DNA of 64,000 bases, taken from positions 26,721,123 through 26,785,122 of the forward strand of contig OZ020270.1 of assembly GCA_963971225.1 (NCBI GenBank), in the 5' to 3' direction. This stretch comes from Melieria omissa. Taxonomy: Eukaryota > Arthropoda > Insecta > Diptera > Ulidiidae. The stretch's first letter is position 1. Each line of letters begins with the position of its first letter. Below, piece by piece: positions 32,841-45,240 of this stretch. The position numbers and the translations under genes are program-made. Below the pieces are notes generated by a model. It ran no database searches and was not told the DNA's origin. It saw nothing but the letters and a program-made list of their open reading frames with translations.

Positions 32841-35088
32841 GATCAGGGGAAAATGAAAGGCGTTATAGTGAAAGCAGTTTTACCAGCAAGCCCGGGTGGC
32901 GTTAAAAGAATAAAAAACAGTATTCCCACCCCACCCAATGTGCTACCGATCAAATATAGTCCTAATGAAGCTTTAGCATTGTTTTTAAACTTAGGATTGT
33001 CCAAAGAAAAATTGACTTTTTGTACATTTTTCGAATTCTGGTTCTCATTTTGAAAGCAACATTTGTGAATTTATATCTTTAAATTTGACTCTTTCAGCTT
33101 ATTTCTTAAATTTCTTATTTCTTTTCATCTTTTTTGATGCATTTTCATTAATTTTGCAACTAAAATTTATCATTGTTGCTCGCATTATTCTTATTTACAG
33201 TAAGCCGAACTTTGACAAAGTATTACGTAGCACCCTGTACCTCGATTGAGTTTATTTTTGAGAATACAATAGCCTGATGAATTTCTAATCAACGGCAAAA
33301 ATTTTCCAAATTTTCCAATTATCTCTATTCGTTCAGGAGTTATTAATTTTGCAACCTGAAATGACAAATTGAGCCACTGTGCGCCGTCGCAGTGTGCGAA
33401 ATAATAATAACTCTTGAATGCGTAACGATATCGTGGTGAAATTTTGTACAGATACTGCTGGTGTTTCACCTGAGAACTGGTATGCATATGGGCATGGTCC
33501 GCCTACTTTGAAGTAGGGTTGCCATCTATATATATAAAAGAAAGTGGATGTATGTGTGTAAGCGCATCACGCTCAAACGGACCGGCCGATTTCCAGGGAG
33601 TTATTTTTGTTGAATTAGTATTGAGTCAGTTCAGATTCGTGCGAAAAGAAATTTCCGGAAAATCTATTGGAAAAGTCGGAAAATCCCTGCCATATTGCCG
33701 TGAATTCTGAAAATTTTCAGACGATAACTTTGGAACCATTAGTCAAACATCAATTAAATTCACTAAGAATTTACTATTAAGTCATGTCCTTCGACAGGGC
33801 GAAGGGGCGAGTATTGGACGAGGGGGCGTGGCACCACCCATACAAGCCAAACCTTAATAATGGAATATCTTCGAAATTGTAAGGTGCACAGCATTGAAAT
33901 TTAGTATGGCGTTTTCCCATAGATGAGTCATTCTACTGGTAAAATTTAATGGGCGTTGGACAAAGGGCGTGGCAGATTTTTGTGGCCCAAATATTTCGCT
34001 GAACTATAAGTCGCTCAGCAATGGAACTTAGTACGAACCCACCTTTTTTTCTTTCGACAGAGAACAGTGTGGGAGTATTGAATAAGGGGGCGTGGCACCG
34101 CCCATATAATTTAAATCTGGTTCAAGCGTAGTCCATTTCTTTACTGAAACTTTGCAGCAATATTGCTGATTTGTGGGCCTCGATTGCGTTAATCAGTAGC
34201 TCCTCCTCTTCCTTTAGTTGGTTTTCTTCGTCAATTTGCATCGCCTTAGAATCGCCATCTCGCGTATTTCATTATAAAAAAACAACAGTCAGATAGCTCA
34301 CAGCAGAAGCGGCTTTGGGACTAATACTCAATGCCCATTTGAGCGTGCACCAGTATAACATGATGAGACAGCAGTTGAAGGTATAAACTTAAACGTTTAT
34401 CCATCCCCACCACAAGGCAATATTATTTCGATACAGAATTACTATTTTAATGTTTAATCAATTATTAATCAATTATTAATAATGTTCAATCAATTGAATC
34501 ACTCACTGTAATCAATGAAATTGAAATAATATATCACTCAAAGCGCGGGTAGCGTGGAGAGACCAAGGGGAAAAAAAAACTTTGTATGAGTGGGGCAAAT
34601 ATGGGCAGCCAAATTTAACTGAATCTTCAAAAACATGAACCAAAGCAGTTATTAAGAGACATTTTAAATCGAATACACACGGATACATTTTGTAATCACA
34701 AAGCAAAATCACAACATTTGAAAAATTGTTATATGTCCGAATAAATTTCTCTGTAACCACTAATAATATACATAACGATATTCAAGTTTACCTGATACGG
34801 TGGCGAAAAAGGTGCTGATAGCTAATAACAGAGTTTGTATATGCGCGTTCGCCGTGATAATCTCGAATTACATCTAAATCACAACTGACTCACAAATTTG
34901 CACAATTTTCTTTTATACAAATAACTGCACATTCAAGATAATCGTTCGCGAGGTGATTTTTCCAAACAGAAAATACTACCAGAATCGAATCCCTCAATGT
35001 GTTAGCTATTATATAATTATGAAATTTAATTTTTTTTGACATTCGAATTATTGAATAAAGTTCCGCTAGATATGCAAAATGCTACACT
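32841..35088. other. Intergenic with Helitron-like scraps
   Basis: 33490-33525 (TGGGCATGGT...CTACTTTGAAGTAGGGTTGCCAT) is a hairpin-bearing sequence also found at 24231-24275. It is followed directly by TCTATATATATAAAAG and AAACGGACCGGCCGATTT, like the start of insect Helitron/Helentron elements. GGGGGCGTGGCACC words recur at 33823 and 34088. No gene supported. Confidence 0.4.
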
Positions 35089-35255
35089 GTGCGTCGGGTT
35101 AATTTATACGGGATGTGAGGTTCGTGGTAGGGCTCAAGGATTTCGGCTTCGGTTTGAGACTTGGGTTCCTACTCACTGGACACGGGTCACTCAATGCATT
35201 TTTGCATGAGAGAGCCCTGAGCCTGAGTGCAAGTGCTGAGTGTATGTGTGGGGCT

Positions 35256-36729
35256 CCGGATGTGATGTGTAAACCCGGATAAAACCACCATAGTACCATT
35301 TACACTAAAAAGGAAACTGCAGCACATGCGGCGATACGCTTGCTTGGCAAGAGCATCGCAAGCAAGCCGGAGGTAAAGTATCTAGGTGTAACACTAGATT
35401 CGAAGTTACTCTGGAATAAACATGCTGAGGCAGTTATCGGCAAAGCTGTAAACCAGGTATACTGAGATGGTTGTACATCATGATAGTAAGGCCAGTACTC
35501 ACATATGCAGCAGTGGCATGGGCCTCAAGAACCAAACTCACTACAGTGAGGAATCGGTTAAATAAGGTCCAGCGACTGGCGTGCACGTGCATTACAGGGG
35601 CTATGAGAACCTGTCCCACGGTGGCACTGGAGGTGATACTCAATATATCACCATTGCACATAGCAATTGAAATGGCGGCCAAGCGCACTATCATTGGGCT
35701 GGCCAGAACCAGTAAAGGGGGGGATCACGTTCTAAGTCGCAGAGATTTGGACGTGTTATCTGTTAGTAACCCCTATGTATTGTACCCAATGGATACAATA
35801 GCGAAAACGTATAACTACGAGAAAAACTTCGTAGTAAGTATGAGTAACAAAGTGGACTGGGACTGGGAAGCACACCAGTCCCATTTCAAACCACCTACTA
35901 TTAAGTGGTTCACAGATGGCTCCAAAACGCACGAGGGAACAGGGGCGGGGGTATTTGAACCTCGCTTCAAGCACTACGAGCCCATGGGGAATACACCCAG
36001 CATATTTCAAGCAGAGTTATATGCCATCAGGCTCTGTGTACAGATTAACCTCGAGCGTTTGTACAGGGGGCAAGACATAGTCATCTGTTCGGACAGTCAA
36101 GCACCCAAAGCACTAATCTCGTATGAGATTACCTCAGGGTTGGTGCTGGAATGCATAGAAGCATTGAATAAACTGGGTACAGATAACCAGGTTAAAATCC
36201 TCTGGGTCCCAGGACATAGAGGATTAGAGGGAAATGAGGAGGCTGATAGTCTTGCTAGAACTGGGGCAGCTACAATCCCCCTTGCACCAGAACCTTTCAT
36301 TGGGCTGGGCAAAAGCACTCTAGCAGAGTCACTAAGACTTGAGGAAAGAACAAGGACTCAGAACACTGGTCAAATGCCACAGGTCTTAGGCAATCGAAAA
36401 TCTTCATTAAAGGTTATAACTCCAGATGGAGTGAAGAATGCCTGAGACTGGGAAAAACCCAGCTTAGACTGGTCACCGGGCTGTTAACCGGGCACTGCAG
36501 GATGAGGAAACATATGCAAACAATCGGGATAGAACAGGTAAGCGTCTGCAGACTCTGTGGAACAGCGGAGGAAACCCCCGAGCACGTCATACTGTACTGC
36601 GATGCGGTATGCCGTAGTAGGAGACAGCACCTGGGCCAGTACTGGCTTGCAGAAGAAAACGTCAAACACCTCCTCCCACGTAAGTTACTAAGCTTTATTA
36701 GGTCGGTGGGACTAGGGGACGTTCTCTAA
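35256..36729 (+). pseudogene. LINE ORF2 C-terminus: RT thumb, RNase H, zinc knuckle
   Basis: Starts VNPDKTTIVPF (RT palm end), then KYLGVTLDSKLLWNKH (thumb). The longest open part is 35471-36445: LTYAAVAWASRTK, then RNase H with WFTDGSKTHEG, FQAELYAI, ICSDSQA and WVPGHRGLEGNEEADSLAR (D-E-D-D set present). A frameshift near 36400 moves to a frame ending in the knuckle CRLCGTAEETPEHVILYC. Early frameshifts near 35330 and 35465. Non-functional remnant. Confidence 0.88.
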
Positions 36730-36800
36730 AGTTGTAGGGGGCACAATAGATCAGCTTTGGTCTCAGTGCACATTCCCCCCTTCAAATCTAATCTAATCTA
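35256..36800 (+). mobile_element. I/LOA-type LINE fragment with RNase H
   Basis: Inserted in the previous LINE: target duplication ATGTGTGGGGCT at 35244-35255 and 36801-36812. 5'-truncated inside the reverse transcriptase; the 3' end is a (TCTAA)n-like tract at about 36784-36800. Confidence 0.85.
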
Positions 36801-37440
36801 ATGTGTGGGGCTGCGAGAGAGGATTGGTTGCATGTGTTTTGTGAATGCCCGTTGTACTCAGATTTGAGGGACCTTGGGCGGATGTGGATTAGTTGGACGG
36901 ACGGCGTGTGGTGTGTGCGGAAAGTACTCTTCAAAAGCCAGCTGGTTGCCATATTGAATGAATGTGCGAATGCTGTGTTTCGGCGGCGACGGTGTAATGC
37001 CAAGTGTGAATGTGTGAGGGGGCCGGTCTATTGAGTACGTACGTGAATGAGGTCAAGTGCGGTGCGGTGGTCACCAGTCCACGAGCTAAATGGGGCTCAA
37101 CTGGTAGTAGCTTTGTCTGGTACCACGGGAATCAGGGTGCCCCTGGAGCATTGTGCTTCAGCCTGATTATGGGAATGGCCCCCTCGGGGAGATCCGTGGT
37201 GGCGTGGTTTAACACCCAAATGCGGGTAGAGTTTCGACTCAGCGTGGAGTTGCGTTTACAACCGGGTGCCGGACCCATAGCACGGCAGAGGTTTAGATAG
37301 GCCTCGATCCCTACCAAGGGGTACCGGGAGCTAGTCTCTCGAGGCGCTTATCAACGCTTAATTTTGATACGCTGTGCTTTTGAGCACCGTGGGGTAAGGC
37401 CACACTGTGGCGGCACTCAAGTTAAAAATTCGACATTCAA

Positions 37441-37898
37441 TGTACATTTAGGAAAATAAAATTATAAAGTAAGCAAATATTGAAGGCATTAACTCTTTAT
37501 GTATGCGTATACAGGGTGCTACGCGATGCGCTCTTAGCGTGCTGCAAGTATTACTTGCCTGGTAGAACTTCCGCCTTAAGCAACGCATCGGTCTCTTCAG
37601 CGCCCAGCAGTACCTTTCCACTGCCATTCGCGACGCGACTTCATATAAATTCGTGCCACTGGCAAATAAAACACCCAAAAATGGTTGCATATAAATGGGC
37701 AAAAATTATGCGTTGTTACTGAGCGCAGTTCAGTAGGTGTTTATCAAATCTGACTATGTAAGGGTAGTTTTCCATGAAAAAAATTATAATAAAAAAGAAA
37801 TTAAAAAAAAGTAAATAGTTGAAGTCAAAAAAGAGTGAATATTGAAGTTTTGTGTGTTGTAATTACAATTTTTTGTTTTAAATCGAAGTGAGGCCTAC
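37441..37898. other. Intergenic
   Basis: No feature supported. CAGGGTGCTACG at 37513 recurs in inverted form at 33225-33236. Confidence 0.3.
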
Positions 37899-37902
37899 AT
37901 AC

Positions 37903-38324
37903 TGAAACGGAGAGGCACTCTGTGCTGTGCATGAACGCTTTTCCAAGCATACTTTTAGGCATGCACTTTGAAGTATGGCAAATTTGGTATAATTCGCTTG
38001 GATAGTCCGATATGGCAAGGATGGTTCTCGAAGAAATGGGCTGTGCGAGAATGGTCGAGCGCTTTCCAATTAGAAGTTGCAAGAAACTTCGGCGCGATAA
38101 GAAAACTGGTATAAAAGCAGCAGTGTGCAGCGCAGTGAGTCGAGTCTGTATTGAGCAAGCAATGGGGAAACATGCAATAGTAGTAGTCTAAAGTAGAACA
38201 CGTGTAAATTTGTCAATAAAGTGATTGTTAGTTTTGACTACGTTTGCGCTGAATAATTAAAGTTGTTTTATTTTCCAACACAATTAAAACGAACCTTGGA
38301 AAACAAACTTGGATTTTCGTAACA
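37903..38324 (+). repeat. 5' LTR of the gypsy derivative
   Basis: TGAAACGG...CGTAACA, 422 bp, with a TATA box (TATAAAAG at 38110). Differs from the 3' LTR by small indels. Confidence 0.92.
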
Positions 38325-38403
38325 TTTGGTGTCAGAAGTTCGGATTGTGTTACTGAAGATAAACAAAAAATAAATAAATAAATAAAATTATAAAAACACA
38401 GAC

Positions 38404-39640
38404 ATGGTTAAACTGGAGCTGCTGAAGGTGGACCAGCTGAAGAAGGAGCTGGCTGCCTGGAATTTGTCGACTGCTGGCGGAAAGGTGCAGTTGCAACTGC
38501 GCTTGCGAGAGGTGTGTGAATCACGAGGCATCGATTGGGCTGCGCACGAGTTCGGAACGCAGGAGCTAGAGCCGTCGGCCAAGGTGGAGGAATCGCCTGC
38601 TGGTGCTGCGTCACTTCAAAGTACGACTGCAGTGGCTGCGCCACCACAAGCAATGGACATGAGCCAGCTTATGGTTGGGATGAGAAGCATGTTTCAAGAA
38701 ACTACTGCGAAAATCGAGACTTCAAACCGTGAAAATCGGGAAATGTCAGCGCAAATGGCAGTGAAACTCGAAACCACGAATCAGGAAATTTCGGCAAAAG
38801 TCGACACTGCGAGCCGAGATATGGCGGAAAATTCTGCGCGCATAGAGCAGAAGGTGGAGGAAATTTCCGATAGACTGAACGGGAAAGTTGAGCATCTTGA
38901 GACGCGAATGGACAAGTGGGACAAACGAGTTGACAGTCTGGAGGATTCGGCGAACAGAAAAATCGACGAGCGGCTTAGAGAGGTATAGCTGCGAGCAAGG
39001 GCGCAGTCGGTTGAGGAAAGTTTTGCCATAGCAGTGCCTACTTATGATGGTACTACGTCGTTCGACACATTCAAACTACAATTCGATATAGGTGCTTTGG
39101 ATACTGGCTCTAAGAAATCCTGCAACTGAGGTAATAAAAACAGTTCCGGAAGGTTTGAGGGGTGATTACGAGACCGGCATAAGGGCGCTGGCAGCCAGAT
39201 ACAGTGACGAGCACAACAAAATGCTGTATTATTGCGAGCTGAAGAGCCGTAGGCAAAGAGCCAACGAGGCGCTGCAGACATATGAAGCAGACATTGAGCG
39301 GCTCGTACAGTTGTGTTACCCGAAATTCGGCGCTTTTTACCTCGAGGTGATGAAGATTGAGTCATTTATTGAAGGTCTTCATGACCCAGAGACACGTCGC
39401 AGTGCGTTGATGATGGGCAAGCTGACATTTAAGGAGACGGTGACCAGCGGGATGACGTATGAGGCGGCCTGGAGGGGAAATTGTCGACAGTCATCTGCGG
39501 AAAGGCGTCGAGCCCAATCTGGACGTGTCACGCAAAGCCAGACAGTGAGCTCGGATGCACTAGCGGGGCTGCGGGCAGTGTGATCTAGAGTCGGTTGCTG
39601 GCGATGTGGCAAGCAAGGACACATATCACGAGACTGCCAT
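38404..39640 (+). pseudogene. gag: Gag of the gypsy derivative, broken
   Basis: ATG at 38404. MVKLELLKVDQLKKELAAWN matches Gag of gypsy 1, with the same coiled-coil region. A TAG at 38986-38988 stops it after LREV. The capsid part resumes in another frame (39092-39583: NEALQTYEADIERLVQLCYP) and is followed by a stop, then the knuckle CWRCGKQGHISRDC (39598-39640). At least one stop and two frame changes. Confidence 0.88.
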
Positions 39641-39699
39641 CTGCGAGAAAAGCGTTCCGGACAACAGACGTCGCCAAGAAGGGCTGACGCTCTGCCACA

Positions 39700-40470
39700 C
39701 CATTCGTGCAAAACCGAGCGCAGGCATAATTCGCAAACCGAAAACGAGGGACAGATTGTGGATGTACGGTCGGTAAGAGTTCTGCAAGAGGAAGATTGGT
39801 TTGCGGAAAGGCTACAGAAGGACCAGCGCGAGGATACGGATCTCGCGAAGATCATTAAAGGCAAAGCGCGGAAATTACGGCCGGAGACGGCTGGAGATGG
39901 CTGGTGAGAGCCCGATCGCGAAGGCTTACTGGGCACAGTGGCAAAGCCTACGGCTGCAGGATGGCTGCCTATACCGCGAGTGGGAGAGCAGGGATGACAG
40001 GACCAGAAAATCCCTAAAAGTGGCCCCGAGAGGCCGAATCGACGATGTCATCGAGGAAAACCATAACGACTCCAGTGGAGGGCACCTAGGCATCGCAAAA
40101 ACTGTCGCCAAGATAAGAAGGCGGTTCTATTGGGTAGGATGCCAGGAGTCTGTCGCTGAGTGGATCAGAGGTTGTAATTGGTGTTCGGCTGCCAGGAGGA
40201 GATCGCGGAGCCGCACTCAACGAGTCGAAAGCAGGTTAACAGCGAGCTGTGGTCTACGGGCAAACCCAGAAGGGTTCCAAGAAGGCGAACTTGTTTTACT
40301 GGCTTTACAACCCGCAGCGGAGGAAAAGTTCGTCTCCGAAAATTCAAACGTCATGGGAAGGACCGTACAGGGTCGTGACCAGGATTAATGACGTGGTGTA
40401 CAGGGTTCAACGCTGCGGCAACAGAAACGCCAGGTTGAAATTAGTCCATTTGGAGCGCCTGGCGTCTTAA
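39700..40470 (+). pseudogene. Integrase ends of the gypsy derivative, core deleted
   Basis: Directly after the Gag knuckle come pol residues just upstream of integrase (QIVDVRSVRVLQEEDW), so all of PR-RT-RNase H is missing. The integrase zinc finger is present (GGHLGIAKTVAKIRRRFYWVG...CNWCSAA). The catalytic core is missing, and the C-terminal FQEGELV and WEGPYRVVTRINDVVYRVQ module follows, ending HLERLAS. Two large clean deletions relative to gypsy 1. Confidence 0.88.
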
Positions 40471-40523
40471 TCCGGCGGAGCCTCGGTACTTGTTCGGGAC
40501 GAACAAGTCTAAGTGATGGGCAG

Positions 40524-40929
40524 TGAAACGGAGAGACACTCTGTGCTGTGCATGAACGTTTTTCCAAGCATACTTTTAGGCATGCACTTTGAAGTATGGC
40601 AAATTTGGTATAATTCGCTTGGATAGTCCGATATGGCAAGAATGGTTCTCGAAGAAATGGGCTGTGCGAGAATGGTCGAGCGCTTTCCAATTGGAAGTTG
40701 CAAGAAACTTCGGCGCGATAAGAAAACTGTTATAAAAGCAGCAGTCAAGGGGGTGGGAGTCTGTGTTGAACAAGCAATGCAATAGTAGTAGTCTAAAGTA
40801 GAACACGTGTAAATTTGTAAATAAAGTGATTGTTAGTTTTGACTACGTTTGCGCTGAATAATTAAAGTTGTTTTATTTTCCAACACAATCAAAACGAACC
40901 TTGGAAAACAAACTTGGATTTTCGTCACA
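40524..40929 (+). repeat. 3' LTR of the gypsy derivative
   Basis: TGAAACGG...CGTCACA, 406 bp; shorter than the 5' LTR by an indel around 40748-40785. Confidence 0.92.
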
Positions 40930-40933
40930 ATAC

Positions 40934-41417
40934 ATACATACATATATAGTGTTGTACGGCATTACTTTAAAACAAGTTTAACTATGTGATTAATTCTCAA
41001 ATGCCATGGTAGCGTAAACACGTAAAGAAATCATAAAAACTCCGATAACAACCCCAGCAACAATAAATATTTTACAAAATATAAGCAAACAATTTGAATA
41101 TTAGGGCGGTGGAAGCATTTGAAACGTAAGCGTATAAAATGTTTGTGGACGAACAACAACAACACAATAACAACAACAATTAAAGTATTTCAAAACAATA
41201 AAAAAATCAAATAATCAGTCGTTTTATAGATATATATAGTTATAGATATAGATAGATATATATAGATATATTATAGTTTTAGAAGTGTCTTTTACTGCAA
41301 TAACATAAAGTGTGAGGAAGAGTGAAAAATTAAGCAGCACAGTTTAGACGGGCGTCTGCTGTGATAAAAGGATATACGAGTACAAATATGGGCTGTTGTT
41401 GTTGTATGGTATGTTCA
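40934..41417. other. Simple-repeat-rich intergenic DNA
   Basis: (CAA)n-like runs at 41152-41185 and TATAGATA repeats at 41226-41272. No gene. Confidence 0.6.
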
Positions 41418-42060
41418 CCGCCGCTAGATGCCGTGGACCGATTTTGAAAATTTTCATAACACAGCCTATTTAGAGCCTGCGTATGCCATTTCTGCTTTCA
41501 AAACAATTAAAAAAATTGTTTTGTTGGGCTTGAGCAAATGTGACTTTTTAGACACGCTGGCAAAATACGTGAGCCAAATTCGGAAAATTACACATTTTTC
41601 AAGTTTAAGTTACTGTTTCTTTTAACTACGCATCGAAAGTAGTTGCAACCAAGGAGAAAGTTGAATATAATGCGATTCCCGTGTTTTTAAGGACACATAA
41701 AAATATTTCAAGTTAGAACACGCCTAAAACTTTAGAAAACTGAAAGTTTAATAATTTGTATGTCAACTTTGTTTTTTTGGTAAGCAGTATTAAGTATTTT
41801 ATTAAAAACGAAAATTCATTTTATATTAAAAAAAAACTTGTTTTAAAACCAGTTTTATATCAGTTTTTATAAACCAGTTTATACCAGTTTTACACTAAGT
41901 GAAACCCTAAAATTCGGAAATAGTTGTTCGCAGTTTGAAAGCCAATGAATGTAGCTTTCCGATAATGTAAAAATATTTAATATGCGTTAGAAACTGTTAT
42001 TTTCAGAATTTTTCAAAGTTGCCGTGTCTTTAAAGACACGGCGGTAAAAAAATGGGTTAA
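41418..42060 (+). repeat. Dispersed repeat D, copy 1
   Basis: Matches 46687-47288 in the same orientation (GTGGACCGATTTTGAAAATTT through AATATGCGTTAGAAA-TGTTATTTTCA). Contains a short hairpin CCGTGTCTTTAAAGACACGG (42021-42040) absent from the other copy. No coding sequence. Confidence 0.88.
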
Positions 42061-42864
42061 TTAAATTCCCTAAATTATTTGAAAATATTTGTGCGTGTAA
42101 AGATGCTAAAAAAGACATGACTAAGTAACGATTTAATACCAAGGCATAATGCTTCCCGATAATTAATCCCAAAGTTATCTCAAATTGAATATTCTATGGG
42201 AAGTTCCACACCTTTGCATTGAACACACAATTTTGGGTCCAAATATGTTTATAAAATACCGAATTTTAATGCTGTGCGATATACAATTGAATTAGAAAGA
42301 TATTTTATGTTAACAGATTCAGTTATGTGGAGGTGTCACTCACCCTTTCCGAATGCTATGCCGTGTTGTCAGTGGTGCACCATATTGTTCCAATTTCATT
42401 TATATGGGAGGTGCCACGCCGCTTTGAGATATTGACACCAAATGTAATTTACAGATAACACAGTGCAAAAATTAAAAAAAAATTTCGAGGGACAAAGTCA
42501 AACCCATCTGATTCGATAGAGGACCTCAGTAGATGAAAAAGTGCCAAGGGATTTTTCCCGGAATGTTCGAGTTTTTTTTTTAAATGCAGTTTAAAGATGG
42601 CGGCTTAATGCCCCTTCTCGAAACTTTTGACTCAAATGTCAGAAAGGAATAATTTTTACGCCAAATGAAAGCTAATGATATGAAGTCGATAACACAATAT
42701 CCTTTTTGGAACAATTTTATGAAAAAGGATATGAAGGACCTCAATTAAATTTGTATCCTTGAATATCCTGGAAACCGTGAGAGCGAAATTTATATAAGTG
42801 ACTTCTGGTAAAAAGCGTCACATTGAGGTCAAATTTCGCAAAAGTGTTCGAAAATTCGACAAAT
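42061..42864. other. Intergenic
   Basis: AT-rich, no gene or clear repeat boundary. Confidence 0.3.
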
Positions 42865-43440
42865 TGCTCCACAGTTGCTCATATTGCTATTAGAGGGTTC
42901 AAATCGATCAGTGACCCCTACAAATTTTTGCTTCTGAGAATTTCTTTCAAATGTACTTACCTTCCTGTCTAATCCTTAATGGGGCCCCCATACAAAATGA
43001 TCGTTTTCCCATTGCTGCATTTCATGATCGGCTCTCATTGATCCCAGGTTGCCCCCAGACGTATCAAATGTAAGATTGACCCACGTTCATTTTTCTTTCC
43101 AAATATTTTTCCATGTATACCCAACCGCTATATTCAAGTCTTAAGGGGGCTGACACACGAAACTAGTCATTTTCAATGGAATTAGCTCGCCACTTGTAAT
43201 TGCAGTAGATAACTGCAAAACTACTGAACCGATTTGAATGATTTATTTACCGATTGGCAACATTCTTCAGTGCGAGAGATACAAAATTAATTCAAGTTCA
43301 AAAATTCACCACCAGAGGGCGTCTCAAATAAGAAAGAAATTGTGAGGTTGTCAACTTTTGGGTTTCTACGAAGCAAAAATCAAAATGTATTGCCAAAACC
43401 CCATTAACCTTCCCATTTCGAACATAATTGTAACTTTAGT
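42865..43440 (+). repeat. Dispersed repeat A, copy 2
   Basis: Same family as 19660-20260, same orientation, about 75-80 percent similar by eye. Confidence 0.8.
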
Positions 43441-43963
43441 TGAGTCTTATGAAGAAATTATTTGATACAACGTGTTTATTTTGTACGACGTGTAGTTTGT
43501 ATTTGTTTACTTCACAACCATCGTAGCAGAGTTGAATTTCGCCGCCATTTACAAAAATGATAGCATCATCTGATAGGGTGATAACTTTTGCTATAGAATA
43601 ATATAAAAACATCTTGTCAGGTAAAAATATACTTCGTTTTATTAGTCACTTGTTTGGAAAACGTTGTTTTTTTTTAATTTCAGTGACACTGAAGACAGCG
43701 ATAAGGCGATTAGAAAGTGGGAGAGTAAGCCGATTTTTGTGCGTTTTTTGCAATTCACGTACACAGTCTGTGTGTGCTGGCAGTTATCAGCTCTTCACTG
43801 TTTTCGCTCTTTTCCCGATATTAGGGATTAGGGATTCCTTTTAAATATTTGCTTTTTAACCCTCATCCGACGTTCAAAAAAACTCACACATAAGATGTTC
43901 GGGTGATATTTCACCCATATGGTACTTTTTCTTTATTTTTTTGCAATGAGGGCAACTAGGTTA

Positions 43964-44299
43964 ATAATTTTTTTTAATTGATTGGCACGACAGCCCGCTT
44001 ACGCGAGACTAAGGCCTAGCTTCCCGCAACCACCCGTGTTGTGCGTGTGAATTTTGTACGCGGGTGGAAGGGACCTACAGTTTTATGCCGGTTCCGAACG
44101 GCAGGTTGGGAGCTTTTTCATAGGCAATTTTTACTCTCAGAGGTTTGCCATTTCCAGCTGAGAGAACAGCCACCGAAAGAGAAAACGAGTTTCCCGTTAT
44201 TTTTTTAGGTATTACTACATGCAGTATTCGATCTTGCGTCGCTCTGCATGCGACTCGTTGGACCGCGCACTAACCAACTGAGCCACGGCGGCTGCTAAG
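43964..44299 (-). mobile_element. tRNA-derived SINE, copy 1
   Basis: Minus strand. The head is tRNA-like: A box TGGCTCAGTTGG (44274-44285) and a B-box-like GATCGAATACTG. The unrelated body contains AACCTGCCGTTCGGAACC and GGTTGCGGGAAGCTAGGCC, with an A-rich tail on the left. The 16-bp target duplication GAGGGCAACTAGGTTA is at 43948-43963 and 44300-44315. About 335 bp. Transcribed by Pol III in such families; mobilised by a LINE. Confidence 0.9.
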
Positions 44300-44439
44300 G
44301 AGGGCAACTAGGTTAGGTTAGGTTATTATGGATGCCTCGGTAAGAGACCCACTCGGAGGCATATTATGAGACCCGTTGTGATATACCACAAATTTCACCC
44401 GTTTTTAAATGTGTATGTAATACTGTTTTTCGAACATAT

Positions 44440-45240
44440 GTTACAGCACTCATTTCAATCGGATGGGGAAAGGGGGCAAGGAAGGGCAGTAGTTAACTAA
44501 AACTTTGTGTTCACCACAAGTATACTTTTTTCAGTAATTGCAAGCAGAATATGTCTCTTGATCGTTTTTGATATCAAATTGGCGCCGTGTTCCAATAATT
44601 CTTTTACTTTTTTACGCTCTGATTTTCTGACAAGGTTTGCAAAAATTGCTGTAGTGAGATAAGAAGTCAGCATGAAGATTTTCCTTTCGCTTACGTTGCT
44701 CTACGCAAAATCTTTAACTTTACTAAACTAAAATCTAAGTCTTCAAGAAAAATTCGCCGCTTGTACTTTTTGTACAAGCGATCCAGATGGAATCGAGAGC
44801 GATTAGTTTTTCGCTTGACGGTATAGTTAGTGAACAATCAATTGGTCTTAAGTGTCAACTACTGCTTTTGACTTATTGTAAAACGATATAATTTCGGGTA
44901 ATTTTTTGTCACCCGCATATCCTCGTTATGATGAAAAGTGCTCAAAGGGGCATCTTCCTCTTGTTAACTTAGTGTGCCCTTTTCATAGGACGTACATAGC
45001 AGTTGTCGCTAAACCCACGTTTCTCATATATCTCTTATGGGTGTTAACGAGCTTCATTCTTGATTACAATCGTTACGTTCTTGGCGAATGGTTTTGTCAC
45101 CGATAGAACGAAAAATTGGTCTACCTGTTGTGTAACTCTACAGATTATCAAGATATTCCCCATTCGACTTATAAACACCACTCAAAATTGAAATACCAAA
45201 CTATGCCTGAATATCACCAACGCTGATCCATGCACTGCCC
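44440..45240 (-). pseudogene. Decayed piggyBac transposase 2
   Basis: Minus-strand fragments include TKPFAKNVTIVI (the NVTVDNFF region) and PEIISFYNKSKAVVDT followed by DQL, recalling the YNKTKGGVD-DQ block with the catalytic third aspartate. Many stops. Confidence 0.7.

Larger units (their letters stand above)
35089..37440 (+). mobile_element. R1-clade-like LINE 3' fragment, split
   Basis: Reads LNAFLHERALSLSASAECMCGA up to 35255, then from 36801 continues CGAREDWLHVFCECPLYSDLRDLGRMW to a stop at 37034, the CCHC-type end of a LINE ORF2, followed by a GC-rich 3' UTR to about 37440. 5'-truncated. Split by LINE 35256-36800 with the duplication ATGTGTGGGGCT. The outer boundaries are approximate. 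Confidence 0.75.
37903..40929 (+). mobile_element. Non-autonomous gypsy derivative (3,027 bp)
   Basis: LTRs 37903-38324 and 40524-40929, target duplication ATAC (37899-37902 and 40930-40933), a tRNA-Leu-type primer site at 38327 (two mismatches against that of gypsy 1) and a purine-rich tract before the 3' LTR. It keeps gag and the ends of integrase but lacks protease, RT, RNase H and the integrase core. Coding parts are close to gypsy 1, while the LTRs are well diverged from it except at their ends. Probably mobilised in trans by an autonomous relative. Confidence 0.92.

Noticed and set aside
33490..33640. Complete Helitron
   Set aside because: Only a start-like sequence and a hairpin are visible; no Rep/helicase coding and no matched 3' end.
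44222..44299. tRNA gene on the minus strand (A and B boxes)
   Set aside because: It recurs with a common non-tRNA body and target duplications, so it is the head of a SINE and not a functional tRNA gene.
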